A DNA stretch of 46,328 nucleotides from Deltaproteobacteria bacterium. Lineage in GTDB: Bacteria > Desulfobacterota > Desulfuromonadia > Desulfuromonadales > Geopsychrobacteraceae. Shown in pieces: positions 1 to 9,600 of the stretch. The number at the start of each line of letters is the position of its first letter. The stretch's first letter is position 1. Under the pieces are notes generated by a model, which saw only the letters and a list, made by a program, of their open reading frames with translations, was not told the DNA's origin and ran no database searches. The stretch is from contig JAGYPB010000021.1 of assembly GCA_018399135.1 (NCBI GenBank), positions 1-46,328 of the forward strand. The letters are read 5' to 3'. The translations under genes and the position numbers were made by a program.

Positions 1-78
1 TCGAATTTTTCTGGTAGATAATATGCGTCAAATGGTCGCAAGGCTGTTCTCACTTAACACTTTCTATGGATTATTTTG

Positions 79-1002
79 ATGAAACTAACGGAACTTCCTG
101 TCCTTATATTTGATGGTGCCTGTGGTACCAATCTTCAGCTTTTTCATATTGTACCCGATGAATGGGATGATTGCGAAGGGTGTAACGAAATACTCAATCT
201 GACCGCTCCTTACCACATTGCGCAACTCCATTCTGAGATGCTTGACGCCGGTGCCATGGTTCTGGAAACCAACACTTTTGGTGCAACACGCATCGTGCTG
301 GCCGAATATGGTCTCCAGGACAAGGTGCGTGAAATCAATATCCAGGCCGTTGACATTGCCAGAAAGGCCATAGCCGGCAGGGAGGGGCGTTTTGTTGCAG
401 GTTCTGTCGGGCCAGGAACCAAGCTGCCGTCTCTTGGACATATTGATGTTGACAGTTTGAAAGCGGCTACCACCGAACAAATTGGCGCCCTGCTTGATGC
501 CGGCGTTGATTGTCTGATTATCGAGACCTGCCAGGATATGCTGCAGACAAAAACAGCGTTAATTGCTGCATTTGAAATGCTTGAGGCTGCCGGGTTGGAA
601 TTGCCGGTACTGGCGTCAGTGACTATTGAACAGCAGGGGACGATGCTGGTTGGGAGCGATATTGCCGCCGTTGTTGCCACTTTGGAGCCTTTTCCTTTAC
701 TGTCTCTGGGGCTTAATTGTGCGACCGGACCGAAAGATATGGTGTCTCACGTGCATTATCTCAGTCAGCATTGGCCTGGAAGGATATCGGTTATTCCCAA
801 TCAGGGAATGCCCGAGGTTGTCGATGGCAAAACCCATTATCCTCTTTCACCAGATGGTTTCGCCGAGCAGATGTGGCGCTTTGTAACACAACAGGGGGTC
901 AGTATTGTCGGAGGCTGCTGTGGCACCAGCCCGGCCCATATTGCTGCTTTAACAGCGCGCCTTAACGGCGTCACTCCGGCGCAGCGGGAGGTGATTCAAT
1001 GA
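79..1002 (+). CDS. metH: Methionine synthase, homocysteine-binding subunit (split MetH, part 1)
   Basis: Homocysteine S-methyltransferase domain, the first module of cobalamin-dependent methionine synthase, as a free-standing protein of 307 residues. It activates homocysteine for methyl transfer from methylcobalamin. The zinc ligands are visible: Cys214 in GLNCATGP and Cys280-Cys281 in GGCCGT near the C-terminus; the N-terminus has the usual DGACGTNL turn. I chose the ATG at 79 over the TTG directly before it; the ribosome-binding site is weak for both. The stop codon overlaps the start of the next gene by 4 nt (ATGA), and that gene supplies the remaining MetH modules. In most bacteria these modules are one polypeptide. 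BHMT or MmuM alternatives are unlikely given the partner. Function is confident; the split is discussed in the findings. Confidence 0.93.
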   Translation: MKLTELPVLIFDGACGTNLQLFHIVPDEWDDCEGCNEILNLTAPYHIAQLHSEMLDAGAMVLETNTFGATRIVLAEYGLQDKVREINIQAVDIARKAIAGREGRFVAGSVGPGTKLPSLGHIDVDSLKAATTEQIGALLDAGVDCLIIETCQDMLQTKTALIAAFEMLEAAGLELPVLASVTIEQQGTMLVGSDIAAVVATLEPFPLLSLGLNCATGPKDMVSHVHYLSQHWPGRISVIPNQGMPEVVDGKTHYPLSPDGFAEQMWRFVTQQGVSIVGGCCGTSPAHIAALTARLNGVTPAQREVIQ

Positions 1003-3428
1003 AAGCTTCTGTTGCCAGTCTTTATCAAGCCGTTGAATTACATCAGGAAATACCGCCGCTGTTGATCGGTGAGCGCTGTAATCCCAATGGTTCCAAGGCA
1101 TTCAAAGAGGCATTAATTACTGAAGATGACCATGCTTGTCTGAAAATTGCTCTGGATCAGGAAGCTCGTGGAGCCCAGGTCATTGATCTGTGTGTTGCCT
1201 ATGCCGGCCGCGATGAGTTGATTGATATGATGCGTCTGACGCGCTTGTTTGCCGGCTCCTGCAAAGCGCCCTTGATGTTTGACTCCACCAGCCCCGATAC
1301 CCTGGAGAAAGTCCTGCCGCTGTATCCAGGGCGCGCTATTATCAATTCCATTAATCTTGAAGACGGTGGAACCAGTCTCGACCGCATCTGCAAACTGGCC
1401 AAAAAATATGGTGCGGCGGTGGTCGCTCTGGTCATCGATCTTGAAGGGATGGCTCTGACCAGTACCAGAAAACTGGCGGTTGCCAAAGAAATCTATTATC
1501 GCGCTGTTACTGTCCATGGCCTGCGTCCACAGGATTTATTATTCGATCTACTGACCTTTACGGTCGGTTCCGGCGATGAAACCATGCGCCGCTCAGCGAT
1601 TGAAACCCTCGCGGCGATCCAACTGGTGCGCCGCGAGCTCCCGGGGGTTGGGTTCACCCTGGGGGTTAGTAATGTCAGTTTCGGGTTGCGACCTGCAGCG
1701 CGCAAGGTGCTTAATTCGGTATTTTTGCATGAGGCTGTCGAGGCAGGATTGAATACCGCTATTGTCGATGCCGCCAAGGTGCTGCCTTATTCAGCCATCA
1801 GCGCAGAGGAACGGAAAATCTGTTTTGATCTGCTTTTTGATCGCCACCCTGATGCACTGATGGCTTTTATCGATCATTTTGAGCAGGCCACAGATAAAGA
1901 CCAGGATGAAGACGCACCGCCGTTACGCCTTGAAGAACAGTTGCGTCAGAAGGTGCTTAAAGGAGACAAGGATGGCCTGGAAGATCTGCTGGCCGAGTTA
2001 CGTGGGCGCTGGAAACCCCTTGATATCGTTAACCGCCTGCTGGTTCCGGCGATGCGCGAGGTCGGCGATCTGTTTGGTCGTGGCGATTTACTGCTCCCCT
2101 TTGTTCTGCAGTCTGCAGAGGTGATGAAAAACAGCGTGGCCTTACTCGAACCCTACATGGAAAAGCTCGATCAGGACGGGCAGGTCAAAGTGCTGCTCGC
2201 TACCGTTGCCGGCGATGTCCACGATATCGGTAAAAACCTGGTTGATATCATCCTCACCAATAATGGCTACAAGGTTTTCAATATCGGCATCAAGGTTCCG
2301 GCTGAAGAAATCATCGCCAAGGCCAACGAATATCAGGTAGACGTTATTGGCCTTTCCGGTCTCCTGGTCAAATCAGCATTGTTGATGAAAGACAATCTGG
2401 CCCAGTTTCGCGATGCCGAATTGTCTATGCCGGTGTTGCTCGGCGGTGCCGCTCTGACCAGAAAATATGTGGCGCAAGATTGCGTTCCTCAATATCAGGC
2501 ACCGGTTGTCTACTGTGCCGATGCTTTCGATGGTCTTAAAGCGATTCGCTCCTTTGAAGCCGGCGAATTGAATTCAACCAGTTGGTCCGACAGCGTCGTA
2601 GCTCCCAATCGACCCGGCGCGCAAGTTGCTGTTATTGATCGTCAGTGGGAGTGCCCGCAGGTTCCTTTTATCGGCGATCGCCAGGTGCTGGACATCAATC
2701 CGGAAAAACTCTTCGATTATCTCAATCAGCCGGCCTTGTTTCGTGGTCGCTGGGGTTACCGGCGCGGCAAGATGAGCAAAGAAGACTATGAACGCCTGCA
2801 GCAAGAGACGGTGTTGCCCCTCTATGAACGGCTCAAAAGTGAAGGGCTCAGTGAAGGCTGGTTCGAGCCCAAGGTCACTTATGGTTATTTCAATGGTTTC
2901 AGCCGTGAAAACCAGTTGATCGTTCAGTATGATGGGAAGGATTATGCTTTTGATTTTCCGCGTCAACAAAGCGGTGCCGGTCTGTGTATTGCTGATTTTT
3001 ATCACAGCGAACAAGAGGGAGGGGACAAGGTTGGCTTTTTTGTCGTGACCATTGGCGAAAAGCTGGCGCAGGTAACCAACGAGCTCTATGCTGCCGACAG
3101 CTACCACGATTACCTGATGCTCCATGGTTTGGGCGTGGAATTGACTGATGCTCTGGCCGAATACTGGCATGAACAGATGCGTATCGAGATGGGGATTCAA
3201 GCTGGTAATACCGACATGACGGCCTACGTGGCACAAGGGTACCAGGGTTCACGGTACGGGTTCGGGTATCCGGCCTGTCCGGATCTGACAGCCCATGCGC
3301 CGGTATTTCAGTTGCTGCATCCTGAGCGGATTGGGGTCAGCTTGACCGAGTCGTATGAAATGGTACCGGAGATGACCACTTCTGCGATTGTCGCTTATCA
3401 TCCTCAGGCCAAATATTTTGCTGTCTGA
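999..3428 (+). CDS. metH: Methionine synthase, pterin/cobalamin/reactivation subunit (split MetH, part 2)
   Basis: 809 residues carrying the remaining MetH modules in order: pterin-binding barrel that takes methyltetrahydrofolate (about 20-280, starting LIGERCNPNG), cobalamin cap (about 310-395), cobalamin-binding Rossmann domain (about 396-520) with the base-off motif DVHDIG at 406-411 and His408 as lower ligand, and a C-terminal S-adenosylmethionine-dependent reactivation domain (about 560-809) with the RYGFGYPACPD motif and the LTESYEMVP end. Many anaerobe MetH proteins lack the reactivation domain, so its presence is informative. The ATG at 999 has a strong ribosome-binding site (GGGAGGTG) inside the end of the upstream gene, so this is a true start and not a frameshift artefact. 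It acts with the upstream homocysteine subunit. Confidence 0.93.
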   Translation: MKASVASLYQAVELHQEIPPLLIGERCNPNGSKAFKEALITEDDHACLKIALDQEARGAQVIDLCVAYAGRDELIDMMRLTRLFAGSCKAPLMFDSTSPDTLEKVLPLYPGRAIINSINLEDGGTSLDRICKLAKKYGAAVVALVIDLEGMALTSTRKLAVAKEIYYRAVTVHGLRPQDLLFDLLTFTVGSGDETMRRSAIETLAAIQLVRRELPGVGFTLGVSNVSFGLRPAARKVLNSVFLHEAVEAGLNTAIVDAAKVLPYSAISAEERKICFDLLFDRHPDALMAFIDHFEQATDKDQDEDAPPLRLEEQLRQKVLKGDKDGLEDLLAELRGRWKPLDIVNRLLVPAMREVGDLFGRGDLLLPFVLQSAEVMKNSVALLEPYMEKLDQDGQVKVLLATVAGDVHDIGKNLVDIILTNNGYKVFNIGIKVPAEEIIAKANEYQVDVIGLSGLLVKSALLMKDNLAQFRDAELSMPVLLGGAALTRKYVAQDCVPQYQAPVVYCADAFDGLKAIRSFEAGELNSTSWSDSVVAPNRPGAQVAVIDRQWECPQVPFIGDRQVLDINPEKLFDYLNQPALFRGRWGYRRGKMSKEDYERLQQETVLPLYERLKSEGLSEGWFEPKVTYGYFNGFSRENQLIVQYDGKDYAFDFPRQQSGAGLCIADFYHSEQEGGDKVGFFVVTIGEKLAQVTNELYAADSYHDYLMLHGLGVELTDALAEYWHEQMRIEMGIQAGNTDMTAYVAQGYQGSRYGFGYPACPDLTAHAPVFQLLHPERIGVSLTESYEMVPEMTTSAIVAYHPQAKYFAV

Positions 3429-3467
3429 CCTGTGTGTTGCCTGCAATCACATGGTCACGGCTGAGCG

Positions 3468-4823
3468 ATGACCCTGGATCTGTCTTTTCTGCTGGCTTTT
3501 TTTTCAACCCTGGCCGTCATTTTTTACCTGGCTTTGGGGGGCAAAACCAAAGCAACCAGCGGCGCTGATTTTGCTCTGAGTGGCCGTAAAGCATCAAGCC
3601 TTAATGTCTTTGGCGCCATTACCGGAACTCTGGTCGGTGGCGCTTCTACCATAGGAACAGCTCAGTTGGCCTTTATGTACGGCTTGTCAGCCTGGTGGTT
3701 TACTCTGGGTGCTGGACTGGCTTGTTTGTTCCTCGGCCTATTCATTGCCGTTCCCCTGCGCCAGAGTCAGGCGCAGACGATCCTCTTGACCATTGCTCAC
3801 ACCACGCAGAATAGGTACGAACCGCCGCCAGCCTTTTTACTGCCGCCGGCATGTTTATTCAGACGCCCACTACCACTTCCGCGGCGCCATCCTCGCGGTT
3901 CTTTTTGATCTGTCCATTATAACCAGTGCTGCATTTCCGTGCTGTTGCGGTGTTCTTTACCCTTGGTGGTGGTATGAATCAGCCGGTCGCACCGGAATGA
4001 TTAAAATGTTATTGATTTATCTGACCATGGTCGTGGCGGCCTGCTGCCCTTTAGGCTTGCCGCCGGTGGCTGGCGCGGATTGACCAGTGGCTTTACCGCT
4101 GGCCCTGGTTCAGCCTCTTTGGGTTATGGGAGAAAGAAGGGAGTGTCGATCTGCTTTCGATGCTGGTTGGTGTGTTATTTCGACCCAGACCTATCTGCAG
4201 GCCATTTTTTCTCTGCCAACAATAGTTTGGCCCAGCGGCGCGGCGCGCTCCTCAGTGCGGCACTGATCCCCCTTTGGGGTTGTTCGGCATCCTGGTTGGT
4301 TTATATATGCGCCAAACCATGCCGGAGATCCAGAGTGCCCTGGCACTGCCGACTTTTATTATGCTCCATTTGCCTTCAAGTTTCTGCCGGAATGGCTTTT
4401 TGCTACCTGAGGATCGCAGCGGTTGGCACCGCTGTGGTCTAGCCCTTGGGGTAAGGGATACAACTTTAAAAAAGGATCTTTACGTTATTGGTTGCAGAAT
4501 AAACAATCAGAACTTTTGATTTTTCGCATGATTACCCTGAAGGTATTTTAGTGGCGGTTTTCTACTTGAAGGTTTAGCAACTGGTTCCGCAATTATGGAC
4601 TGAGCTTTGTCCGCAATGCGCGAGCCACCCTCTGTTTCTTTTGCTTTTTGCTGTTTTTCTCCCTCAGGCTGTTTGGCGTCAGGCCGATTTATTTCACTAT
4701 GTTGCTGGACCGCCGTTGTCTTTTTGGGCTTTTTCCCTCTGGACCGGTATTCCTCCATTGTTTTTTGCCTGCTTATCATTGCTGGTCTTTGTTAACCCGC
4801 TGTTTTTCCGGGTAAAGGGATAA
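3468..4823 (+). pseudogene. Sodium:solute symporter (SSS family), multiply frameshifted
   Basis: The first ~115 codons (3468-3810) read cleanly as the N-terminus of an SSS/SLC5-type symporter: a membrane segment, then GRKASSLNVFGAITGTLVGG and GTAQLAFMYGLSAWW. After that, homologous pieces appear in changing frames: HFRGAILAVLF near 3875, GRTGMIKMLLIYLTMV near 3983, TQTYLQAIFS near 4190, SANNSLAQRRGALLSAALIP near 4213, LFGILVGLYMRQTMPEIQSA near 4280, and LLFAVFLPQAV near 4644. I count at least five frame changes and several stops over 1.3 kb, so no full-length product can be made. The substrate cannot be named. Either the gene is decaying or this stretch was poorly sequenced; the genes on both sides of the 3.8-5.1 kb stretch are clean. 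Confidence 0.85.
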
Positions 4824-4936
4824 CATCAGCCCGGGGTTATTATCGATAAAACCTTTCGCGTGGAAAGCACGACATTCGGTTCAAATTGTCGCCATAGTTG
4901 GCAGGGAGCAGTTCTTCATCTCGATTACAGGAATTT

Positions 4937-6694
4937 ATGCCGGCCCCTGATCCCAATCTTGCTTTGATATCTGCTTTTTTATTTTCATCGCTTCTGTCAA
5001 TAGCTCATGCTGTGCGTCCGAGTTTGATGCGCGGCGAGCCAACCCTGCAGCAAATCGTTAAAAATGCTTCCGATTCAAATCTTCTTGTTGACTTCCGACG
5101 CTCATAAGAGTCAGGGCAACGCCTGGGATCCTATCAACGCCGGCTGCCGCTGCGGGTAAAAGAAATAATCGAACCTTACGGTTTTTTCTACAGCACTGTT
5201 TCAACCCGACTGGAGCAACCAGCCACAGATCTCTTTCGCTTCATCATTGATGTGGAAGCGGGGGCTCCACTGTTAATCACCAGGCTAAATCTGGACATAT
5301 CAGGTCCAGGATCAGATCATCCCAACCTGTTACGATTATTCAATCAATTTCCTTTACAGGTGAATGACGTTTTACGTCAGGACCTCTACGAGCAGGGAAA
5401 AGCAGAGCTGCTCCAGGAAGCTGCAGCTCTGGGCTACCTGGACGCTACGTTCAGCGTTCACAGTATGGAGGTTCATCTGCAAGAACGCCGCGCCGAGATT
5501 GATCTGCACTTAATGACCGGTAAACAGTTTCGTTTCGGCGAAACCCACTACCTTAACCGTGCAGGTTACTCTGCGCGATTTCTTAAACGTTTTATCAGTT
5601 ACAAGCAGAGTGATGTTTTTTCTTACAGCCGATTGGGCAAGACCCAGGTGAATCTGATTGATGCTGACCTGTTCCGTTCCGTGTTGGTAAGGGCCATGTT
5701 GCCGGATGCGGCAAACCAACAGGTTCCAGTGGAGATCGAATTGCTGCCGTTACCCCGACATCGTTTGCGGCCGGGAATCGGTTACGGCACTGATACCGGG
5801 GGGAGGATATCCCTTGATTATCGTCATCTGAATCTATGGGGGGCGGCTCATGAACTGGTTGGTAAGATGCTTATTGCCCAATGGCGCCAGCAGCTGGAGA
5901 CAACCTATATTGTCCCTGATCACCGTCGTCTCGATAGCTTGACCCTGTTGACTGTGGGTACTGAACGTGAAGATGTAGATACTTATTACCGTCGTGAAAT
6001 TTTTGGTGAAGCTGAATATCGGCGTTCTTTCAGCCGGGGATTAAGCGGTTCGCTGTTTGTCCGCATGACTTCTGAACGATCGCGTATAGCTGACAGCAAC
6101 AAACGCACTCTATTGGTACTGCAAGGACTCCGTCTGGGCTGGAAAAAACTGGATCATCCCTTTACTCCAGAACGTGGAAGTAAATTACAAATTGAGCTGC
6201 AGGGAGCAGACGAAAACTGGTTTTCTGATACCTCTCTGCTACAACTCTCTGTTGACGCCGCAACATTGATTCCACTACCACAGCGTTTATCTACATTTAT
6301 CCGCCTGCGCGGCGGTACTACCTGGCACCGCCATGCTTTCAATACTCTGCCAGTTTCTTTACGCTATTTTGCCGGTGGCGATCGTAGTGTCAGAGGGTTT
6401 AAGTTTAATTCCCTCGGGCCGGTCAACGACGAGGGTGACGCTGTCGGCGGCAAACATCTATTGGTTGGCAGTGTAGAAATTGAAAAAAAGTTTTTACAGA
6501 AGTGGGGAGCAGCCATCTTTTACGATACCGGTAATGCCTTTGATTCCTTCAATGATTATCAACTCAAACATGGAGCAGGAGTCGGTTTGCGTTATTTCAC
6601 CAGGATTGGCGCCATACGTCTTGATCTGGCCAGGCAATTAGGGGAAAAAGATAACCGTTATCGCCTTCATTTCAGTCTGGGCTTGGCATGGTAA
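4937..6694 (+). pseudogene. tamA: Outer-membrane assembly protein TamA (Omp85 family) with in-frame TAA near the 5' end
   Basis: Omp85/BamA-family barrel protein that works with TamB in moving proteins or lipids to the outer membrane. The ATG at 4937 follows AGGA and begins a signal peptide (core LALISAFLFSSLLSIAHA). The frame then meets TAA at 5105-5107 and continues in the same frame: RLPLRVKEIIEPYGFFYS is a typical first POTRA domain, followed by further POTRA sequence and a 16-strand barrel with the RSVRGF loop-6 motif and the terminal LHFSLGLAW beta-signal. From a GTG at 5252, 480 codons are open, but that product would lack a signal peptide. The stop therefore breaks the gene, unless it is a sequence error. 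tamB overlaps the 3' end by 7 nt and is intact, which argues that the pair was recently functional. Confidence 0.8.
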
Positions 6695-9600
6695 GAGGAT
6701 TAACTGTTACCTTCGCAGTTTTGTGTTTACTTGCCGGCATTATTGGTGGTGCAGCAATCTGGATACTTTACACTTCTGCCGGGGCTGATTTCACTTTGCG
6801 CCACCTGTCTCGGCAGTTTGACTTTCAGTTCCAGGTATCACAGCTTGAGGGCTCCCTGGCGCGCGGGATTACTGTGAATGATCTGGCGCTCGAACAGACA
6901 GATATCACATTGCAGGCCCGCCAGGTCTATCTGGATATGGCTGTTTCTTCCCTTTATCCTTTCCATTTAACCTTTTCTACCATCGCGGTCGATGATGCCA
7001 TCCTGACTCTTCCGTCGGCCGAGCCAGCCGGGCAACAACCCGTTCTTCATCTGCAGATTCCACAATTGCCAAAGATGCTCGATCTACTTCGGGTCGATAT
7101 TGCGTATCTGGACATTGTAAACTTTGCTCTTGTTCAAGGCGATGAAATCACAGTGATAGAAGAGTTGAGCGCGAGTTCAGATTTTTATCAGAGAAGCCTT
7201 TTGATTGCTGATTTCAACCTGGTTATCGATGCGATATCAGTCAATGCGGCGGCAACTCTTAACATGGCTGATTCGGTATGGGATCTGACAGCAACAGTTG
7301 AGAACAACGGGATCGACCAACCCTGGAAATCAATCATCATTGAAAACTCCCTGACTGGTGTCGATCCTGATATTATCTCGGGAGCGATTAATCTACACGT
7401 GCAGCTGGTTAATCTGGAGCCTTTTTATCTTCAGACGGATGTAACTATTAGCGAGAACAGTCTGGCTTTTGATGAGCTTTTCTTTCAGCAATCCCAGCGT
7501 CAAGGGGCTGTTTTATCTACAGGACAACTGCATTTTGGTGAAGATGGCCCAATCCTGACGGCAAAATTCTTTCTACAGAACCTTGATATAAGTCAGGATG
7601 TCGGAATCCCACTAGAGATGTCCGGTGAAATTGCTGTGACCAGTGCCCGGATGCGGTATCAGGGTCATCTTGATCTGGTCACCAGGGGTGATGAGCTGGT
7701 CACCGCAGAATTAAACGCAAGTTTTTCCGGTGACCATCGCCAACTGCGGCTTGAACAGATTGACGCCTCCTGGCTCGATGCCCTGATTAGCGGCAGTCTC
7801 AATCTTGGGTGGACGCCGGCGCTGGATCTGGTAACGCAGTTGCAGATCGAACAACTTTCCCTTGATCCCTTTGTGCCGGACAGTAAGAGTCTGCTGAATG
7901 GCAACCTTTCAGCTCGTTATCTTCATGACGAGCAATCTCCAGAAGCCAGCATCAATCTTGAACTCTACGATTCAAGCTTCTACGAATACCCCCTTTCCGG
8001 TGTTATCGCAGCAGACTACGAGAAAAATAATTTGATTCTTCATCAGCTTGATCTGCTCAGTCACAGCGCCCAGTTGCAGGCGCAAGGGGATTTACATAGC
8101 AACATCAATTTCACTTTGACACTCCAACAACTTGCCGATCTTTACCCCACGGCTGATGGCGTCCTGACCGCGCAAGGATGGTTTCATCATGGAAAAGATG
8201 GTAGCGCAGCAGATGTTCAGCTTGCCGGCACAGACATCTCCTATGATCAGTGGCAGCTTGCTACACTCAATTCACAGCTGCTACTGGATGTTAATCAAAC
8301 CCTTTCTGCTGTAGTCCAATTGCGCCAACTGGGTAACACGACCCGTCCACTGCTGGTTGATGCGATTGATCTGCAGGCTGCAGGTTCATTACTTAACCAT
8401 CAGGTTAACTTCAGTGCCCGGGCGCAAGAGGCAGATGTAACTGCCACACTACAGGCAAGTTGGTCTGAGTCTTTGTGGACTGCGCTACTGCAACAGCTGG
8501 ACGTTGATTCATCTGGGAGTCAATGGCGGCTTAATCGTCCCGCCTCTGTCACCGTTGGGCCACAGATCCTTAGCGTTTCAGAGATCTTGCTTGATGCGGG
8601 TTTGCAACAATCGGTCCGCCTTCGAGGAGTGTTTCTTCCCGCGAAAGAGGTGCTTGAAGTAGATCTTGAATGGTCTGAGCTGTCACTGAACCTTTTTAGG
8701 CATTGGATTGCCCCTTCTTTGTTGCGAGGGATCTCTGATGGAACCTTGTCTGTGCTTCATCAGCCTGAAAACACTCAAATCCATCTTTCTGCGTTGATAA
8801 ATGCTGATCTGAATTATCAACAGCTGCATCTTCAGAGCACCGACACAAGCCTAACTCTGGATTGGGGGATGGGTGGCCTGACAGGTGATATCCTTGTAGA
8901 TATTGGTTCATCAGCTCACCTGCTACTTGAATTTCATTCTCCTGAGTCTCCAAAAGGGGGTTGGCCTGCCCGAACTGACATGGCACTCGCCTGTCGACAG
9001 ATACCCTTGCCATTGATCCAGCCCTGGATGCCACCGGAAGTAGTCGCTCAGGGGAGTTTTTCCTGCGATTTGGACGGGTGGTGGTCGGCAGAAAATACCT
9101 TTGCCCTCTATGGCAAGGCGGACATCAGCGCGGGCTCCCTGAATTGGTATGACGATGAACGAAAAATCGAGGTCGATGTCGAAAAAGCGACAATAGAGTT
9201 GTCCTGGGAGGAAAAATTTCTGCGAGCTGAGGCGGTATTGGTTCATCATTTTGGCCACATCAACAGCCGGTTTGACGTAGGGTTTCCTGCGCTGCTGCCG
9301 ATCAACTTTCCGGACAGTGCACCAGTTACGGCTGATATCAGTTTATTGCTGCGAGAAAACGGGTTATTGAGTGTGTTCTTTCCTTCGTATCTCTATGACA
9401 GTAAAGGGGAGATTGAGCTGACGGCCGGAATTATCGGTACCGTCAGTGAACCTTTGTTTTCCGGTACTCTTGGCTTACAGGGGGCGGAATTTTACGTGCC
9501 TGCAGCGGGCATTCGAGTATCCGATATTCAGGCGGCAGCTCAACTTGATGGGCAACAACTCAACATATCACACCTGAGGATGACTTCTTCCAACGGTACC

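Noticed and set aside
999-1002. metH junction as a sequencing frameshift in a single gene
   Set aside because: A strong ribosome-binding site and an ATGA overlap in the linker region support two real genes.
2574-3236. 220-codon open frame on the minus strand
   Set aside because: Entirely antisense to the reactivation domain of metH, with no ribosome-binding site and no recognisable protein.
4507-4779. 90-codon minus-strand frame rich in Lys and Glu
   Set aside because: It lies antisense to the decayed symporter, where plus-strand fragments match family sequence; it is a shadow.
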